A DNA stretch of 35,345 nt, taken from Candidatus Lambdaproteobacteria bacterium RIFOXYD2_FULL_50_16 (GTDB lineage Bacteria > SAR324 > XYD2-FULL-50-16). Shown here piece after piece: positions 17,876 through 25,122 of this stretch. The notes beneath the pieces were generated by a model that saw only the letters and a list, made by a program, of their open reading frames with translations, did no database searches and was not told the DNA's origin. The position numbers were made by a program, and so were the translations under genes. Each line of letters begins with the position of its first letter. The first letter of the stretch is position 1. The stretch lies in NCBI GenBank assembly GCA_001783695.1, contig MFNE01000010.1:164599-199943 (forward strand). Reading direction: 5' to 3'.

Positions 17876-18733
17876 CTACCCCACCACCTTCAAATGGGCG
17901 GGGTTTTGACAATGGGGGGGATGGGTTTGGGCTGGGTTGTCTTCTTCGTCTGGTTCGTCGGCGGTGGCGTCGCCAATGGCGGGGCCTTCAAAGGGCCAGA
18001 GCCTTGGGTGCAGCAGGGCGGTCAAGATAGGGGCCCCGGTTAACATCAAGGCAATCAGCGCCAGCATAAATTCATGACTCCAAACCTCGATTTGTCCGGT
18101 CAAGCGGTCGAGGCTGCCCACAAAACAGGTTAAAAAAACATAAAGCACCGACATACTCCAACTTATTTTTAGCAAGTTCGGGAGAATGGTTAAGGTGAAC
18201 CCGTTGCTAAAAACCAAACGGCTGTTAAACAACATCAGAAGGGAAAAAAGCATCCCGAACCAAGCTAACCCACTAGCACCAACTGGAATACGCACCAGTA
18301 AGACCGGATTTTGGGGATCCACCTTGATTGCCTTTTTATCGGCTTTGGGGACTTCAGCGGACAAAATCGGGGTGGTACCCTTTTGCTCCTGGATTTGTTT
18401 TATAGCTAGTTCCGCCATCTTGACCGCCTGTATGGCCTTTTGGGCACTGGCTTCAGCCAATTTAGCGGCTTGGAGAACGGTATCGCCGGTGGCTTCGGTG
18501 CTTTTGGGACCAGCTGGATCCGATTTAATCAGTGGCAAAATCGAATTTACGAAAGAATCATACCCCCCCGTTCCAAACCGGGCGAGACCAGCCTTGACTC
18601 TTTCTACGGTCGAATAAGTCGGCTGATTTAACAGGCTAAAACCGCCGTCTAAGACCATGTTCGCGGTCGAAAGGGAGAGTGCGCCCAAAAAAACGACCAG
18701 CAAATAGGCCCAAATCGATTTATGTTTTTTCAT
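17876..18733 (-). CDS. Unrecognised multi-span membrane protein
   Basis: This is a 285-residue protein from ATG 18733 (preceded by GGGGAA); a TTG at 18769 would add 12 residues. One N-terminal membrane helix (about 8-26) is followed by a periplasmic-size segment with an Ala/Lys/Glu-rich helix at about 85-115 (QAAKLAEASAQKAIQAVKMA). Three further hydrophobic segments lie between about 155 and 245, and the tail is acidic and proline-rich. No family is recognised. It leads a two-gene unit with the next gene. Three 11-bp-spaced AGGACA repeats lie about 75 bases upstream and could control it. Confidence 0.6.
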   Translation of the reverse strand: MKKHKSIWAYLLVVFLGALSLSTANMVLDGGFSLLNQPTYSTVERVKAGLARFGTGGYDSFVNSILPLIKSDPAGPKSTEATGDTVLQAAKLAEASAQKAIQAVKMAELAIKQIQEQKGTTPILSAEVPKADKKAIKVDPQNPVLLVRIPVGASGLAWFGMLFSLLMLFNSRLVFSNGFTLTILPNLLKISWSMSVLYVFLTCFVGSLDRLTGQIEVWSHEFMLALIALMLTGAPILTALLHPRLWPFEGPAIGDATADEPDEEDNPAQTHPPHCQNPAHLKVVG

Positions 18734-18805
18734 GGTTCCCCAAGCATCAAGGTCCGAAAACTTTTCCAAGTTGCTTCAGGTATAGCAGAAAGCGTAAGGA
18801 TAAAC

Positions 18806-18833
18806 AGGACAAAAATAGGACAATAATAGGACA
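18806..18833. repeat. Three direct repeats with an 11-bp period
   Basis: AGGACA occurs at 18806, 18817 and 18828, exactly 11 bases apart, with A/T-rich spacers (on the minus strand TGTCCTATTAT-type units). Sites on one helix face upstream of a minus-strand gene resemble a cooperative activator or repressor operator. Confidence 0.5.
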
Positions 18834-18868
18834 TTGGCCTTAGCCAGCCAAAACCAGAGCCAGTATAT

Positions 18869-19855
18869 TTAGCTCTGCTTTTTTATAAATTGGTCTATCA
18901 TTGCAGCAGTTTGCGGAAATCGGCCTTGAATGGCCCGTTTTTCAAATAGCCCTTTCATCTCGCGTAAGCTAGGCGCGATAGATTCTAAAAATCCAGATTT
19001 CTTTTTGACCTGTCCCAAAAAGCCATAACTCCCCAAACTCCGAAAGCGGCGAAGAAGCAATACTAAATAGAAATTCTCTTCAAATTGGGCCTTTGATTCC
19101 CCTTGGCCAATCTTTTGAAAAGCATGATATAACAACAAGGTTCGTTGTTTTTCGGAGAGCCCAGAACGGCTGGCGTAAAGCATACTGGCTAGGTCATAAT
19201 ATTTGTTGCCTAACATGCCCGATTGGTAGTCGATAAAATATATCTTTTCCTGGTGCCACATAAAATTACGGGCTTGAAAGTCTCGATAAACAAAAAATGC
19301 CCCCTCAAGCTGGGCTATCGGCTCAATTACTTGCGAATAAAGCTCTTCTTTGACCAAATCCGTATAGTCAGACTCATAACCAAACAGCTTTATATAATTG
19401 GTTTCAAAGTAGATTAAATCGGAAATCAACTGGTTTTTATCCATAACCCGATTTTTCAAATGTACGCCTAATTGGTGCGCCATGCCCACTTGCATTAAGG
19501 GCAGCCAGTGAAGCACCTCATGGTAGGCATTTAAAAACCGGCTGTTTTCGCCAGAATCCCGCCAAATATCCATTTGTTGGGCTAGGTTATTGGGGCCTAG
19601 GTCTTCTAAAAGGTACCGCTTTTCATCCTCGGCGACTTGCAAAATTTTGGGAACAGGCAGGCCTATCGCGGCCATTTCTTTGGTAAAAAGTAAAAAATCC
19701 CGGTTTTCCTCTAAATTCTCGTGGTAAATCCCAATGATGGTTTGCCCTTCTACTCGCAACCGACAGATAATCCGGTCCGAACCATCGCCAACTAAGGGCT
19801 CCAATTGCACTTTTTGGCCAAGCTGTTTTTCGGCCATTTGCTTTAGTAGGTCCAT
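18869..19855 (-). CDS. APH-fold phosphotransferase (COG3178/AmgK-like)
   Basis: The 328-residue protein has the aminoglycoside-phosphotransferase/kinase fold: a glycine-containing loop LVGDGSDRIICRL near 21-33, the catalytic loop YRDFQARN with Asp192 and Asn197, and the metal-binding IDYQSG with Asp209 followed by YYDLASMLYAS. The 'RDFQARN...IDYQ' wording is typical of the COG3178 group, which includes the cell-wall sugar kinase AmgK. Such kinases phosphorylate sugars or small molecules, not necessarily antibiotics. Start ATG 19855 follows AAAAGGAATTC. It is downstream of the LysR gene on the same strand, with a 36-bp palindrome in between. No nucleotidyltransferase (murU) partner is seen next to it. 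Confidence 0.75.
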   Translation of the reverse strand: MDLLKQMAEKQLGQKVQLEPLVGDGSDRIICRLRVEGQTIIGIYHENLEENRDFLLFTKEMAAIGLPVPKILQVAEDEKRYLLEDLGPNNLAQQMDIWRDSGENSRFLNAYHEVLHWLPLMQVGMAHQLGVHLKNRVMDKNQLISDLIYFETNYIKLFGYESDYTDLVKEELYSQVIEPIAQLEGAFFVYRDFQARNFMWHQEKIYFIDYQSGMLGNKYYDLASMLYASRSGLSEKQRTLLLYHAFQKIGQGESKAQFEENFYLVLLLRRFRSLGSYGFLGQVKKKSGFLESIAPSLREMKGLFEKRAIQGRFPQTAAMIDQFIKKQS

Positions 19856-19891
19856 GAATTCCTTTTCTGGGGATCGGCTTTTTATAAGGTT

Positions 19892-19927
19892 GATTAAGTT
19901 TGATTAGTGATAAAATCAAGTTTAATC
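19892..19927. repeat. 36-bp interrupted palindrome between lysR and the phosphotransferase
   Basis: Left arm GATTAA-gt-TTGATT (19892-19905) mirrors right arm AATCAA-gt-TTAATC (19914-19927) around 8 bases; 12 of 14 positions pair. It overlaps the lysR stop. It may be a terminator stem without T-run or an operator for the downstream gene. Confidence 0.5.
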
Positions 19928-20842
19928 GGATGAGTCTATCCCTGGAGGGAGGTTAAATTTCTGGTCGTTTTGGCGAATATACTCGCGGATTTCGTCAAAA
20001 TAGTCGCTTAAATTGGGATTGGTATAGACCCCGTAGATGGCGGAATGGATGGTTTTAATCTCGGCGTAAATCATTGATTTACCTTCAGCAAGGCTCCGCT
20101 GAATGGCGCGCCTGGGCAAAATACACCAACAAAGATCGGCCTCAACCGCGTCTAACATTAAACGCACGTCGTCCATTTCTGCCATTAAACTCGAACTAAG
20201 TTTTTGACTGTTTATGTATTCCTTTACCCTAAAATTCAGGTCCGTGCCTCGGCTATAGGTGATATAGGGGATATCGTTAAGGTTTTTTTCACCGGCTAAA
20301 AGTTGCGCCCCTCGGTCTTTTGAGGTCACCAAGTAAAAGGAACGATCAATAATTTTTTTGGTGTAAATTGATTTAGAACGAGTGGGCACCAGTTGGTCAC
20401 AAAAAATCAAATCGAGTTGGCCTTGGGTGAGTTCATTAAATAATTCAGCCAGATCGTTATCTACAATTTTAGTAAATAATTCGGGTCTTTTAAGCAGGGG
20501 TAAAATTAAGAAAATCGTCATATTTCTGGCTAAATTTCGGACAACCCCGACCCGTAGCACCCTCTGCTCTAAGGATATTTCCTCCCTAACCTTGTCGATC
20601 AATTCATTTCTTAAAGAAAAGATACGAGTCGCATAATCTTCGACCTGCACCCCAACTGGGGTTAAAATCATCCGTTTTGATTGGCGGTCAAAGAGACTTT
20701 TGCCAAAAGAACCTTCCAGCTTTTTGAGTTGGTCGCTTAAGGTAGATTGGGATAAATGAAGTACTTGGGCGGCCTGTTTGATACCCCCTTCCTTGGCGAT
20801 CATCCAAAAATAGTAGAGGTGTTTTAAGTTTAGGTTTTGCAT
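19922..20842 (-). CDS. LysR-family transcriptional regulator (NhaR-like)
   Basis: This 306-residue regulator begins MQNLNLKHLYYFWMIAKEGG and has the LysR winged helix-turn-helix at about 5-65 (IKQAAQVLHLSQSTLSDQLKKLE). A linker helix and a periplasmic-binding-like effector domain (about 95-290) follow. The 'NHLYYFWxVxKEG' opening resembles NhaR. It is divergent from the SulP gene, with 154 bases between, the classic arrangement for a LysR regulator and its target. A TAAT-N5-ATTA site (20898-20910) in that gap fits the LysR T-N11-A motif. The effector could be the transported anion or pH/sodium state; this is inference. Confidence 0.9.
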   Translation of the reverse strand: MQNLNLKHLYYFWMIAKEGGIKQAAQVLHLSQSTLSDQLKKLEGSFGKSLFDRQSKRMILTPVGVQVEDYATRIFSLRNELIDKVREEISLEQRVLRVGVVRNLARNMTIFLILPLLKRPELFTKIVDNDLAELFNELTQGQLDLIFCDQLVPTRSKSIYTKKIIDRSFYLVTSKDRGAQLLAGEKNLNDIPYITYSRGTDLNFRVKEYINSQKLSSSLMAEMDDVRLMLDAVEADLCWCILPRRAIQRSLAEGKSMIYAEIKTIHSAIYGVYTNPNLSDYFDEIREYIRQNDQKFNLPPGIDSSD

Positions 20843-20897
20843 TGGGTTTGCTCCATACCAATTCCGCTGCGCGTCTCAATTCGAAAAAACCGAACGA

Positions 20898-20910
20898 TAA
20901 TGAGTTATTA
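20898..20910. promoter_or_regulatory. Candidate LysR operator (T-N11-A)
   Basis: TAAT-GAGTT-ATTA is a perfect inverted repeat with the T-N11-A spacing of LysR sites, located in the divergent lysR/SulP promoter gap. Confidence 0.4.
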
Positions 20911-20996
20911 AACGATTTTACTTATTTTTGAAAGCCGATAATATAGGAGTACGACCCATTTTAAGGGTCCCCCAAAACCGCAATCAAGGGCTTTAG

Positions 20997-22691
20997 ATGG
21001 TGATTTCCTCTTTACCCGCTAAATACAACCGCAAAAATTTTCAATCTGATCTACTTTCTGGAGTCACGGTAGGCATTATCGCCTTGCCCCTTTCTATGGC
21101 CCTGGCTATCGCCAGCGGGGTGCCACCCCAACATGGTCTTTACACCTCCATATTTGCAGGCATCATTATCGCCTTTACTGGTGGTTCGCGGTATTCAGTT
21201 TCTGGGCCTACCGCTGCCTTTATAGTGGTGCTTTTGCCTATTAGCCAACGCTTTGGGCTTGCAGGTCTGCTTTGTGCCACCATCATTGCGGGGTTGATAC
21301 TAGTAGGCATGGGGCTCGCCCGGGTTGGTGGAATAATTCGGCTGATTCCATATCCAGTCGTGATCGGTTTTAACACTGGCATTGGGATTGTGATTGCCGC
21401 CTTTCAAGTTAAAGATTTTTTAGGGATCGAAGGGATCGTCAAGGGAAGCTTTATTAGCACCATCGGTCAATTGGCGGGCGCATTAAACCGGACCCATTGG
21501 GCCGATGCGGTGGTGGGTGTGGTGACCTTGGCGGTGCTTCTGATTTTCCCTAAATTAAAATTGCGGGTGCCCTCACATTTGGTCGCGGTAGTAATCGGGA
21601 CTTTGTTTTCACTGGTATTGGGGATGGATTTTGTGGGCTCTTCGGTCAAGACGTTGGGCACCGAATTTCAGTACAAGATTGATGGGATTATTGGTAACGG
21701 AATTCCGCCAGTTTTGCCTGCCTTCGCGTTCCCTTGGAATATGACCAACATAGATGGCACTCAATTAAATTGGGACCTTGACTTAGTCAAAGAACTGGCA
21801 TTGGCCGGTTTCACGGTAGCCATGTTGGGAGCGATTGAATCATTACTTTGCGCAGTGGTCGCAGACGGCATGACCGGCTCTAAACACAATCCTAATCAAG
21901 AGCTAATTGGCCAAGGATTAGGCAATATTATTGGCCCCTTTTTCGGGGGCATTCCGGCTGTTGCCGCCATGGCCCGCACCGCTGCCAACATCCGTGCTGG
22001 TGGCGTTTCGCCCGTATCCGCGATTGTTCACGGAGTTTTTTTATTGTTTACTTTGCTCTTTTTTGGGCAATGGTTGGCCTATATTCCCATGGCTACCTTA
22101 GCGGCACTTTTGCTGGTAGTTGCCTGGAACATGGCTGAGACCAAACACTTTATTCGTATTGTAAAGGTGGCTCCTCGCAGTGACGTGGCGGTTTTGTTTG
22201 CTTGCGTGACCTTGACGGTTTTGGTGGGGATGGTAGTGTCGCTGACGGTAGGGATCAGCTTGGCATCGGTTTTATTTATTAGGCGGATGTCTGATTTATC
22301 AGGCAATAAACTAGTTGGTGATCAGCCTAGCGAGATTAACTTTGAGCATTCCGATGGGGTGGTGATTTACGAGATAAACGGCCCACTCTTTTTTGGTGCT
22401 GCCCAAAAAGCGATTAGCACCTTAGAACAGGTTGACCATGAATTTAAGGTTTTGGTTTTAGAATTATCCCAGGTAAATATGATCGATATGACCGGGATCG
22501 TCGCCCTTGAATCGCTACTAGCTAGCTTAAAAAAGCTGAAGATAAAGGTCGTGCTTTGCAGGCCCGCCCCGCAACCAAGCCAACGATTCAAGGCCGCTGG
22601 GATATTGCCAGATCAAAAAAGTCTTTTTATTGCAGAGAGTATAAAAGAAGGTTTAGAGCAGGTAAAAGCTACTAACACAGACCCGTTTTAA
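20997..22691 (+). CDS. SulP-family inorganic anion transporter with STAS domain
   Basis: The 564-residue protein has a SulP membrane domain (about 10-420, opening FQSDLLSGVTVGIIALPLSMALAIASG and including GIPAVAAMARTAANIRAG) and a C-terminal STAS domain (about 440-560, VNMIDMTGIVALESL). Family members move sulfate, bicarbonate or other anions across the inner membrane, often with sodium or protons. The substrate cannot be told from sequence. ATG 20997 follows AAGGG. It is divergent from the LysR gene and convergent with the small membrane gene of the TSUP pair. The nearby TSUP exporter makes a sulfur-oxyanion theme possible but not proven. Confidence 0.93.
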   Translation: MVISSLPAKYNRKNFQSDLLSGVTVGIIALPLSMALAIASGVPPQHGLYTSIFAGIIIAFTGGSRYSVSGPTAAFIVVLLPISQRFGLAGLLCATIIAGLILVGMGLARVGGIIRLIPYPVVIGFNTGIGIVIAAFQVKDFLGIEGIVKGSFISTIGQLAGALNRTHWADAVVGVVTLAVLLIFPKLKLRVPSHLVAVVIGTLFSLVLGMDFVGSSVKTLGTEFQYKIDGIIGNGIPPVLPAFAFPWNMTNIDGTQLNWDLDLVKELALAGFTVAMLGAIESLLCAVVADGMTGSKHNPNQELIGQGLGNIIGPFFGGIPAVAAMARTAANIRAGGVSPVSAIVHGVFLLFTLLFFGQWLAYIPMATLAALLLVVAWNMAETKHFIRIVKVAPRSDVAVLFACVTLTVLVGMVVSLTVGISLASVLFIRRMSDLSGNKLVGDQPSEINFEHSDGVVIYEINGPLFFGAAQKAISTLEQVDHEFKVLVLELSQVNMIDMTGIVALESLLASLKKLKIKVVLCRPAPQPSQRFKAAGILPDQKSLFIAESIKEGLEQVKATNTDPF

Positions 22692-22749
22692 GGTAATTTT
22701 GCAAGGTTTTAAAAGCTGGTGTCCCTATGAAAGGACTGTAGAAAACCAT

Positions 22750-23172
22750 CTAGTGTAGGTTGTGCAGTAGGTCGCTCGCAGCCAGAAAGCTAACCGCAAA
22801 ATCCAAAACAATATTAAATCCAATAACAAACCTACCCCGGCGCAGGGTCATCCCGCCAGCGATAGCGTAGCAAATCATCGAATTGCTGGCTAAAAAAGCG
22901 ATTCCAATAAAGGGGATATAATCACCATAGTTTAGCTTCAAAGCCCACCCCCAACCAGTAATCCCGCCAGTACGGGCAATATAATCCCCAGCTGGCAGAC
23001 CCCAAGCAGCAGTGAGTTCCTTGATGGGTAACAGTGGGTCAATTAACCCAAAGGAATAGATAGCAAAGGTCAAAATTAAAAGTGCCAAGTCCAAGTTCAC
23101 CAAGATTCCTAGCAGCTTGGCATAGGACTGTTGGCAGGGTAGGTTCTGGTATCTGGTTTCTAACTCGTTCAT
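22750..23172 (-). CDS. Small membrane protein paired with TSUP exporter (DUF1634-like?)
   Basis: This 140-residue protein has about three to four hydrophobic segments (about 20-45, 88-108, 115-133). ATG 23172 follows TAGGATAAAAA, eight bases after the TSUP stop, so it is almost certainly co-transcribed. Small three-span proteins of the DUF1634 group commonly follow TauE/SafE-type genes, and the size, layout and position fit. I am not certain of the family match. A role as an accessory subunit of the exporter is inferred. Confidence 0.6.
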   Translation of the reverse strand: MNELETRYQNLPCQQSYAKLLGILVNLDLALLILTFAIYSFGLIDPLLPIKELTAAWGLPAGDYIARTGGITGWGWALKLNYGDYIPFIGIAFLASNSMICYAIAGGMTLRRGRFVIGFNIVLDFAVSFLAASDLLHNLH

Positions 23173-23180
23173 TTTTTATC

Positions 23181-24107
23181 CTATATCCCAAAGGCTTTGA
23201 CAAAGCTCCTTAACCCAGCCAAGAGCAAGACAACCATCAATATCATCCGAATTAACCCCGGTTCAACCTTGGGCAATAATTTCGCCCCGATCCGCGAACC
23301 CAAAATAATCCCCACCATTGAGGGGACCACAACTAAAGGCAGAACGGCCCCCTTGTTTAAATAAAACCAAGCGGCTGAATCGGTGATCGAAAGAATAAAA
23401 CCTGAAGTGGCAACCGCAACCTTGACTGGAGCCCCCATAATTAAGTTTAAGACAGGCACGTTTGCCCAACCGGCACCCATACCAAACATCCCGGCAAGAA
23501 GGCCCACAAGCGAAAAGGAAAACAATCCAGGCAAAGTGCGGTGGACCGTCCACTGGATTTGTTTACCGGTGGTGCCCTCGATGTAGGTGCCACCAATGTT
23601 AAAAAAGGCTGCCCATTTGTCGTTGGGATTAACTGCTGGATAATCGGTTCGTTTTGAGAAAAACATGATCCCTACAATAATCATGATCAATAGACCCAAA
23701 CTGCCATGGATGTACCCAGGATTAAGTGCCGAAAGCCAAAGGCCCAGCATGGCCCCAACCAAAGAAAAGGCCGAGGCAATCAACCCGGCGGGGAAAGCCA
23801 GCTTGATACTGGCTAAGTTGGCTTTAAGCAGGCCTGGAGCGGCGGCTAACGCGCTTGAAAGCGCGATAAATAGTCCAGCCCCCCGAACAAAGTCGATGTG
23901 AAACGGAAAAAAACTGGAAACCAGGGGAACAAACAACACCCCACCGCCAATTCCGGCTAAAACTCCAAAAATCCCGATTAAAAAAGAGGTAAGAAACAGC
24001 AAAAAGGCCCACCCCCACCAAGGGAGGGCATTGGTATCTGTTTGAGCAAAAACCGCTTGGGGCATTAAAAGCAAAAGCCCAAGAATCGGAGGTAGGATCA
24101 ACTTCAA
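23181..24107 (-). CDS. TSUP-family (TauE/SafE) membrane permease
   Basis: From TTG 24107 the product is 308 residues. GGAGGA lies three bases before this TTG, and the start yields a clear hydrophobic N-terminus ending in QAVFAQ, so I prefer it to the frame's earlier GTG at 24188. The body has two homologous halves typical of TauE/SafE: FLIGIFGVLAGIGGGVLFVPLV near 40-60 and LLAGMFGMGAGWANVPVLNLI in the second half. These permeases export sulfite, sulfonates or other C2/sulfur anions. The insertion between halves (about 160-195) is soluble. It forms an operon with the downstream small membrane gene and has a near-consensus promoter at 24256-24284. Confidence 0.88.
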   Translation of the reverse strand: MKLILPPILGLLLLMPQAVFAQTDTNALPWWGWAFLLFLTSFLIGIFGVLAGIGGGVLFVPLVSSFFPFHIDFVRGAGLFIALSSALAAAPGLLKANLASIKLAFPAGLIASAFSLVGAMLGLWLSALNPGYIHGSLGLLIMIIVGIMFFSKRTDYPAVNPNDKWAAFFNIGGTYIEGTTGKQIQWTVHRTLPGLFSFSLVGLLAGMFGMGAGWANVPVLNLIMGAPVKVAVATSGFILSITDSAAWFYLNKGAVLPLVVVPSMVGIILGSRIGAKLLPKVEPGLIRMILMVVLLLAGLRSFVKAFGI

Positions 24108-24255
24108 ATTTCCTCCAAAAGCCGCGGGTTCGGCGTTGAGGTGTGGGATATTAGGCACAGCCACGAGACCAGTTGTTACCGAAGGCACCTAGTTGAGTCC
24201 AACGCTAATAGGTGGTCTCCAACGAATCCAGGTTGCGGCATTTGAATATTAGCAT

Positions 24256-24284
24256 AATATAAACACCCCAAATGATCCTGTCAA
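24256..24284 (-). promoter_or_regulatory. Strong sigma-70-like promoter for the TSUP operon
   Basis: On the minus strand, perfect TTGACA (24279-24284) is 17 bases from TATATT (24256-24261), with a leader of roughly 140 bases before the TTG start at 24107. Confidence 0.65.
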
Positions 24285-24396
24285 AGCTTAATGCCAATTT
24301 CAAAAGTCGCCAAACCTTACTTTTCAAGCTTAGGTTTTCTGCTTTAGCCTATAGTGGGGTACCAAAACGAACAAACTCCATAGCACCCACAGCGCC

Positions 24397-24807
24397 CTAG
24401 GGCTGGTGCAGCACCCACTGGACCACGCCCCACACTTTAAATTGGCATTGATCGGTGACCTCCAGTGTGGGATGGCCTGGTGCGGCAGCTTCAATATAAG
24501 TACTTTCCCCATCGATCACTAGCCTCTTAACCGCCAGCTCCCCATTAAAAGCTACTACCACCACCATCCCTGAGCGAGCCTCTTGAGCGCGGTCCACCAC
24601 TAATAAATCGTCGTGATATATTCCCGCCCCCACCATCGAATCTCCTACTACTTTGACCATAAAACTCGATTCCGGTTTGGGTACTAAATATCGATTAAGA
24701 TCTAAAAGTGGATCCTTGGGTTCACTGCGTAGCGCCCTTCTGGGGGCTTGGAAAGGCGGCAACATAGGCCGTTCTTGTATTTCGAATTGGTTAGCGCTGA
24801 ATTTCAT
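24397..24807 (-). CDS. umuD: UmuD-like S24-family protein
   Basis: The 136-residue product starts at ATG 24807 behind GGGAGGAT. It aligns along its length with UmuD: LNRYLVPKPESSFMVKVVGDSM, then DDLLVVDR, GELAVKRL and FKVWGVVQWV. The catalytic pair is present (Ser57 in GDSM, Lys94), equivalent to Ser60/Lys97 of E. coli UmuD. At the position of the E. coli Cys24-Gly25 cleavage bond this protein has Ala21-Pro22, and no glycine occurs before residue 55. Cleavage may therefore be absent or elsewhere. No umuC is adjacent. UmuD' normally works with UmuC as DNA polymerase V. Two SOS-box-like palindromes upstream suggest damage control. Confidence 0.85.
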   Translation of the reverse strand: MKFSANQFEIQERPMLPPFQAPRRALRSEPKDPLLDLNRYLVPKPESSFMVKVVGDSMVGAGIYHDDLLVVDRAQEARSGMVVVVAFNGELAVKRLVIDGESTYIEAAAPGHPTLEVTDQCQFKVWGVVQWVLHQP

Positions 24808-24823
24808 CCTATCCTCCCGGCTA

Positions 24824-24837
24824 AGTACAAATGTACT
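24824..24837. promoter_or_regulatory. SOS (LexA) box-like palindrome 1
   Basis: AGTACA-AA-TGTACT is a perfect inverted repeat 16 bases upstream of the umuD-like ATG. It fits the GTAC-N4-GTAC form of LexA boxes described for cyanobacteria (RGTACNNNDGTWCB) and overlaps the proposed -10. Confidence 0.6.
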
Positions 24838-24859
24838 CCAAAACAAAAATTGCCGTCAA
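24830..24859 (-). promoter_or_regulatory. Candidate promoter of the umuD-like gene
   Basis: On the minus strand TTGACG (24854-24859) and TACATT (24830-24835) are 18 bases apart. The -10 lies inside palindrome 1, as expected of a repressed promoter. Confidence 0.4.
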
Positions 24860-24867
24860 CAAAATAG

Positions 24868-24881
24868 TGAACATAAGTTCT
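24868..24881. promoter_or_regulatory. SOS (LexA) box-like palindrome 2
   Basis: TGAAC-ATAA-GTTCT contains GAAC-N4-GTTC, the core of the Gram-positive LexA (Cheo) box. Its centre is 44 bases, about four helical turns, from palindrome 1. Confidence 0.5.
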
Positions 24882-25122
24882 ACATTGAGACCTTGTCAAA
24901 AATGTCAATAAATTCGCAACTAACCCATCCTTTGGTTTGGATTGTCATTTTTGTTAAAAATAGATTTAGGAAAAAAGTTCGTATATAATTGTATTTATGT
25001 ACTATTATGGCGTGGCACAAAGGGTGAAGTTAGAAATAACCAGACGGCGACGAATCGGAATAAAATGATTCCCGCCGCCAAGGGGGCTCACCCCTGAATT
25101 TAACCACCCAAAGGAACCAAAG

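Noticed and set aside
25013-25028. Sigma-54-like site (TGGCAC then GTGAA) upstream of amt
   Set aside because: The -24 half fits, but the -12 half lacks the essential GC (GA instead), so I do not call it. A TATAAT at 24984-24989 is the simpler -10 candidate.
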